64,000 bases of DNA, taken from NCBI GenBank assembly GCA_016699165.1, contig CP064963.1, forward strand, positions 4,774,001-4,838,000, written 5' to 3'. This document shows positions 61,694 to 64,000 of the stretch, in pieces. The DNA is from Candidatus Melainabacteria bacterium. GTDB taxonomy: Bacteria; Cyanobacteriota; Vampirovibrionia; Obscuribacterales; Obscuribacteraceae. A program made the position numbers and the translations under genes. Each line of letters begins with the position of its first letter. Position 1 is the stretch's first letter. A model generated the notes under the pieces. It saw only the letters and a program-made list of their open reading frames with translations. It was not told the DNA's origin and made no database searches.

Positions 61694-62731
61694 ATGGCTT
61701 ACTTATATCGAAATTTCCTTGTGATTTTAACTGTCATAGCGGTTGTAAGTCCGCTTGGTGCAAGTGCTCAGCCTTCGGCTAACTCTAAGTTAGACACCGA
61801 GGTGGCAGATGCTATAAGCGAATCGACCGGCATTTCTGCCAAAAAGTCGCTGGAGCCCAAGAAAGCGCCTGCCATGCCCAAAAATGTGGAAAGTTCGGCT
61901 TTTGGAATCAATCCCCTAAAGTGGTTCTACGGTCCAATTACACAGATGCAAGAGACCATAGTAAAACTCGAGCAACAAATAATGCGCCTGGAGGGACCAA
62001 TCGCTGGCATTCGCCAACCAATGCTCGACCTGCGCAAAGATGTTCGCACGGTTGATGCGCGTTTATTGCACGTCAACAGAGACATGCGCTCCATTGAAGC
62101 AAACATGCTAACTACTGCCGACAAAATTGCATCTTCTAATACCAAACTCGATGCCACCAACCAGGCCATTGAAGATACAAAAGAAGTGATGACAGTCACT
62201 AAAAACGAATTGCAGAGTACCAGGCAAGAAGTGGTATCAACTAAGTCTGAATTGTCTGGTACCAGGCGTGAGGTCGTTGCAGCAAATGCAGCTATTCAGC
62301 AAACACGCAATCAATTGAACACCATGCATGGTGTCATCTCTGAAATGAGCCATTCGCTCAGCGAACTCGATACCAGTGTCAAAGGGCTTAAGGCGCCAAT
62401 TGCACAACTGCCTGCACCAGTTCAAAAAGTTGAAGAGCACTTAACGCGACTGGATGCCAACCTGGAAGAGCTGCGCAAATCAGTTGATCGAACAAGTCAA
62501 ATGATTTTGACTGCGATTTACTTAGTTGGTTTTATTGTCTGTGTTGGCACGCCCTTAATGGGCATTCTAGTGTTTAAGTTTAGAAGACAGATTCTTGAGG
62601 CGTTCAAACAAGAGCCAAATTATGCAGACGAAAAAGTGATTGAACTTGTGTCGAAGGTTCAGCCAAGACGGACTTATACAAGTATGAAACCAATTAACGC
62701 TGCACAGTATCGCGCCACTCACAGCAAATAA
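61694..62731 (+). CDS. Coiled-coil exported protein with C-terminal TM helix
   Basis: 345 residues. A signal peptide (NFLVILTVIAVVSPLGASA) precedes a long coiled coil (~80-270) with heptad-like repeats (VRTVDARLLHVNRDMRSIEA, NELQSTRQEVVSTKSELSGT, RREVVAANAAIQQTRNQL). A TM helix near 280-300 (ILTAIYLVGFIVCVGTPLMG) is followed by a short basic C-terminal tail. The topology suggests an anchored periplasmic rod. GGGAGAGG lies 5 bases before the ATG; an upstream CCTCTC (61633-) could pair with it and hide the site. Confidence 0.75.
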   Translation: MAYLYRNFLVILTVIAVVSPLGASAQPSANSKLDTEVADAISESTGISAKKSLEPKKAPAMPKNVESSAFGINPLKWFYGPITQMQETIVKLEQQIMRLEGPIAGIRQPMLDLRKDVRTVDARLLHVNRDMRSIEANMLTTADKIASSNTKLDATNQAIEDTKEVMTVTKNELQSTRQEVVSTKSELSGTRREVVAANAAIQQTRNQLNTMHGVISEMSHSLSELDTSVKGLKAPIAQLPAPVQKVEEHLTRLDANLEELRKSVDRTSQMILTAIYLVGFIVCVGTPLMGILVFKFRRQILEAFKQEPNYADEKVIELVSKVQPRRTYTSMKPINAAQYRATHSK

Positions 62732-62914
62732 AACATTCTCTCAAATGAAAATTGAGTGAAAAAATAGAGAAAAGTTTCTAAATGCTAAAACCTAGAGAGC
62801 TGTTCTAGAAGCGCCTTGACGCACTACTACCAAGGTCACTTGGGTGAATCTAGGAGGTTGTCAGTGGCGCAATGACATTCAATCTAGCCATACTTATATT
62901 TGCTTCTTGTTTTT

Positions 62915-63559
62915 TTACATCGTAATTAGATCAATATCTAAAACTTTATCGGATAGGAGGTCCGCATCTAACTCTGCCAATTCGTTATACCAAGTAGGAA
63001 TAAACAATTTGGTATCAGCAAGATCTACAAACATGGGCGCGATTGTCACTTTCTTGAAAAGTCGACGCAGCCGAATGTATTCACGACGCAGTCCATCTAT
63101 TTCGTCTTTCATCATGTGTCGCTCTGATTGCGAGTGGATAAAATCTTCAGCACGATCTCGCGGCCAGCCTTGTTCTATCAAGGCGGATATTAAGTCATCC
63201 TGTTTCTTTAAAACTTTAGTCATGCCGCAGTCGTTGTGACCGATCAATACAAAATGCCGTACTCCCGCCGAAAGTATGTAGGCAAGGCTGAATTCAGAGC
63301 CTACAAGTCTACCGCTGGCACGACGAATTACATAAGCAAACATTCGTGGAATTGGCAATGCGTAGCGAAACTCGATACAAGTAGCGATTAGTAATTCGGG
63401 TTGTTTGCACTCTTCTATTTTTTGACCAAAATTCTCTGAGCAAATTAGTTTTTCGATTGGCGAATCACGCCATTCACGCGGAATGTCATTGAGTGAGGAT
63501 ATCTCTTGTAGACGTCCTATGTAACGCTCATCATCACAAATACTTTCAGGTAGCGACAT
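62915..63559 (-). CDS. Beta-carbonic-anhydrase-like protein
   Basis: 214 residues, GGGAGA before the ATG. Zinc-ligand pattern is present: Cys61 in IATCIEFRYAL and H-x-x-C in IGHNDCGM (His108, Cys111). Beta-class enzymes have C-x-D-x-R for the catalytic Asp-Arg dyad; here it is C-I-E-F-R, with Glu63 for Asp. The spacing and the GSEFSLAYILSAGVRHFVLI stretch fit the fold. CO2 hydration is therefore plausible but not certain; a related sulfur-hydrolase use of this fold exists. Confidence 0.8.
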   Translation of the reverse strand: MSLPESICDDERYIGRLQEISSLNDIPREWRDSPIEKLICSENFGQKIEECKQPELLIATCIEFRYALPIPRMFAYVIRRASGRLVGSEFSLAYILSAGVRHFVLIGHNDCGMTKVLKKQDDLISALIEQGWPRDRAEDFIHSQSERHMMKDEIDGLRREYIRLRRLFKKVTIAPMFVDLADTKLFIPTWYNELAELDADLLSDKVLDIDLITM

Positions 63560-63611
63560 ACGCTTTCTCCCACCGACGAACCATAAGTGCGAATATCATC
63601 ATAACATCAAC

Positions 63612-64000
63612 TTATTGGTTTGATTTTTGTTGATGCACTAAATAAACCGAATATCGCTCTACTTGGTCATTATAAAAACTAATCGCAAGCTCGGTGATGT
63701 CGCCTGAAATCTTGCCGTCCGTTTTCTTTGTGTCGGTGATTTGATAAACCCACATTTCAGCCGTAAATGTGCAGTCGCTTTTGCCAAAAATAGCCATAAC
63801 TTCTTTTTTCGATTTTCCAAGTAGAGTCTTTTCCTGCGCTTGGAAGAACTTCCAACGCTCGGCATCTGTCTTGCCCTTGAGAAGTGGTCCGCCAAGTGCA
63901 ACACCTGGTTTCATGCCAGTCAAGTTTTTGGGCAAGTTCTGTGCTAGAAGCGGCTGGCAGCCCAGCGCAAGAATGCAAACGAGACATAATAATTTGAATG
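63612..64000 (-). CDS. Lipoprotein-like or secreted protein, 5' end outside the window
   Basis: Translation from the window's right edge downwards is open with no start codon before an internal TTG (63935). The upstream residues read FKLLCLVCILALGCQPLLAQ, a signal peptide with a possible lipobox LALGC or an Ala-x-Ala-like cleavage, so the true start lies beyond 64000. The mature ~110 residues (FQAQEKTLLGKSKKEVMAIF, GKSDCTFTAEMWVYQI) resemble small periplasmic SmpA/BamE-like folds (G-x-S-x-x-E-V), which is only a resemblance. Confidence 0.65.
   Translation of the reverse strand, partial: FKLLCLVCILALGCQPLLAQNLPKNLTGMKPGVALGGPLLKGKTDAERWKFFQAQEKTLLGKSKKEVMAIFGKSDCTFTAEMWVYQITDTKKTDGKISGDITELAISFYNDQVERYSVYLVHQQKSNQ

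Overview
The window reads as a chromosomal segment of a Gram-negative bacterium of moderate GC content. Lipid A synthesis and export genes (lpxB and an msbA-like exporter), SecG, several signal-peptide and lipoprotein genes and a cyclic beta-1,2-glucan synthase point to a diderm envelope. The many TPR and kinesin-light-chain-type repeat proteins, a DUF4388 protein, a Ser/Thr kinase, a small cyanobacterial-style RRM protein and the SWIM/DUF5691/MoxR/DUF5682/VWA cluster would suit a non-photosynthetic cyanobacterial relative (Vampirovibrionia/Obscuribacterales). That placement is inference from gene style, not from a marker gene. Coding density is high: the longest gene-free stretch is about 280 bases (5886-6166). 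I saw no tRNA, rRNA, CRISPR array or insertion sequence.

Layout. 1-6.6 kb: a 5'-truncated gene, membrane proteins, a methyltransferase, a rhodanese and small secreted proteins. 6.8-11.3 kb: a two-domain fusion (deoxyribosyltransferase-like plus N-formylglutamate-amidohydrolase-like), cutA, a long-chain acyl-CoA synthetase and a DUF6159-like membrane protein. 11.4-14.4 kb: a DUF4388 plus degenerate GGDEF protein, ruvX and an unknown protein. 14.7-22.7 kb: a tightly overlapping minus-strand operon of hybrid histidine kinase, TPR protein, kinesin-light-chain-type TPR protein, membrane-embedded spermidine-synthase-like protein (frameshifted here) and a lipoprotein. 22.8-27.3 kb: secG, ubiE/menG, lpxB, an MsbA-like ABC exporter and a secreted protein, read divergently from that operon. 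27.3-32.8 kb: an MscS channel, a HigBA toxin-antitoxin locus whose toxin frame carries an internal stop, tex and a DUF2625 gene.

32.8-40.3 kb holds the most notable block: five minus-strand genes encoding a SWIM zinc-finger protein, a DUF5691 repeat protein, a MoxR AAA+ ATPase, DUF5682 (N-terminal part resembling TraB/TIKI-type hydrolases) and a VWA protein. Four-base overlaps and 10-11-base gaps imply one co-expressed multi-protein system of unknown role.

40.4-49.9 kb: a short-chain dehydrogenase, a 34-residue membrane peptide overlapping an E2-acyltransferase-like gene that lacks the catalytic His, an RRM protein, two immunity-like/DUF4240-type proteins, a zinc-ribbon Ser/Thr kinase with an altered DFG motif and a second small membrane protein. 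49.9-58.4 kb is one 2,824-residue cyclic beta-1,2-glucan synthase. 58.5-64 kb: secreted proteins, a PP4765-type flavoprotein, a coiled-coil membrane protein, a beta-carbonic-anhydrase-like protein and a 3'-edge lipoprotein-like gene running off the window.

Several starts (secG, the gene at 44138-44983, the kinase at 47279-48517) have a TATAAT hexamer only 6-9 bases before the start codon, suggesting leaderless transcripts.
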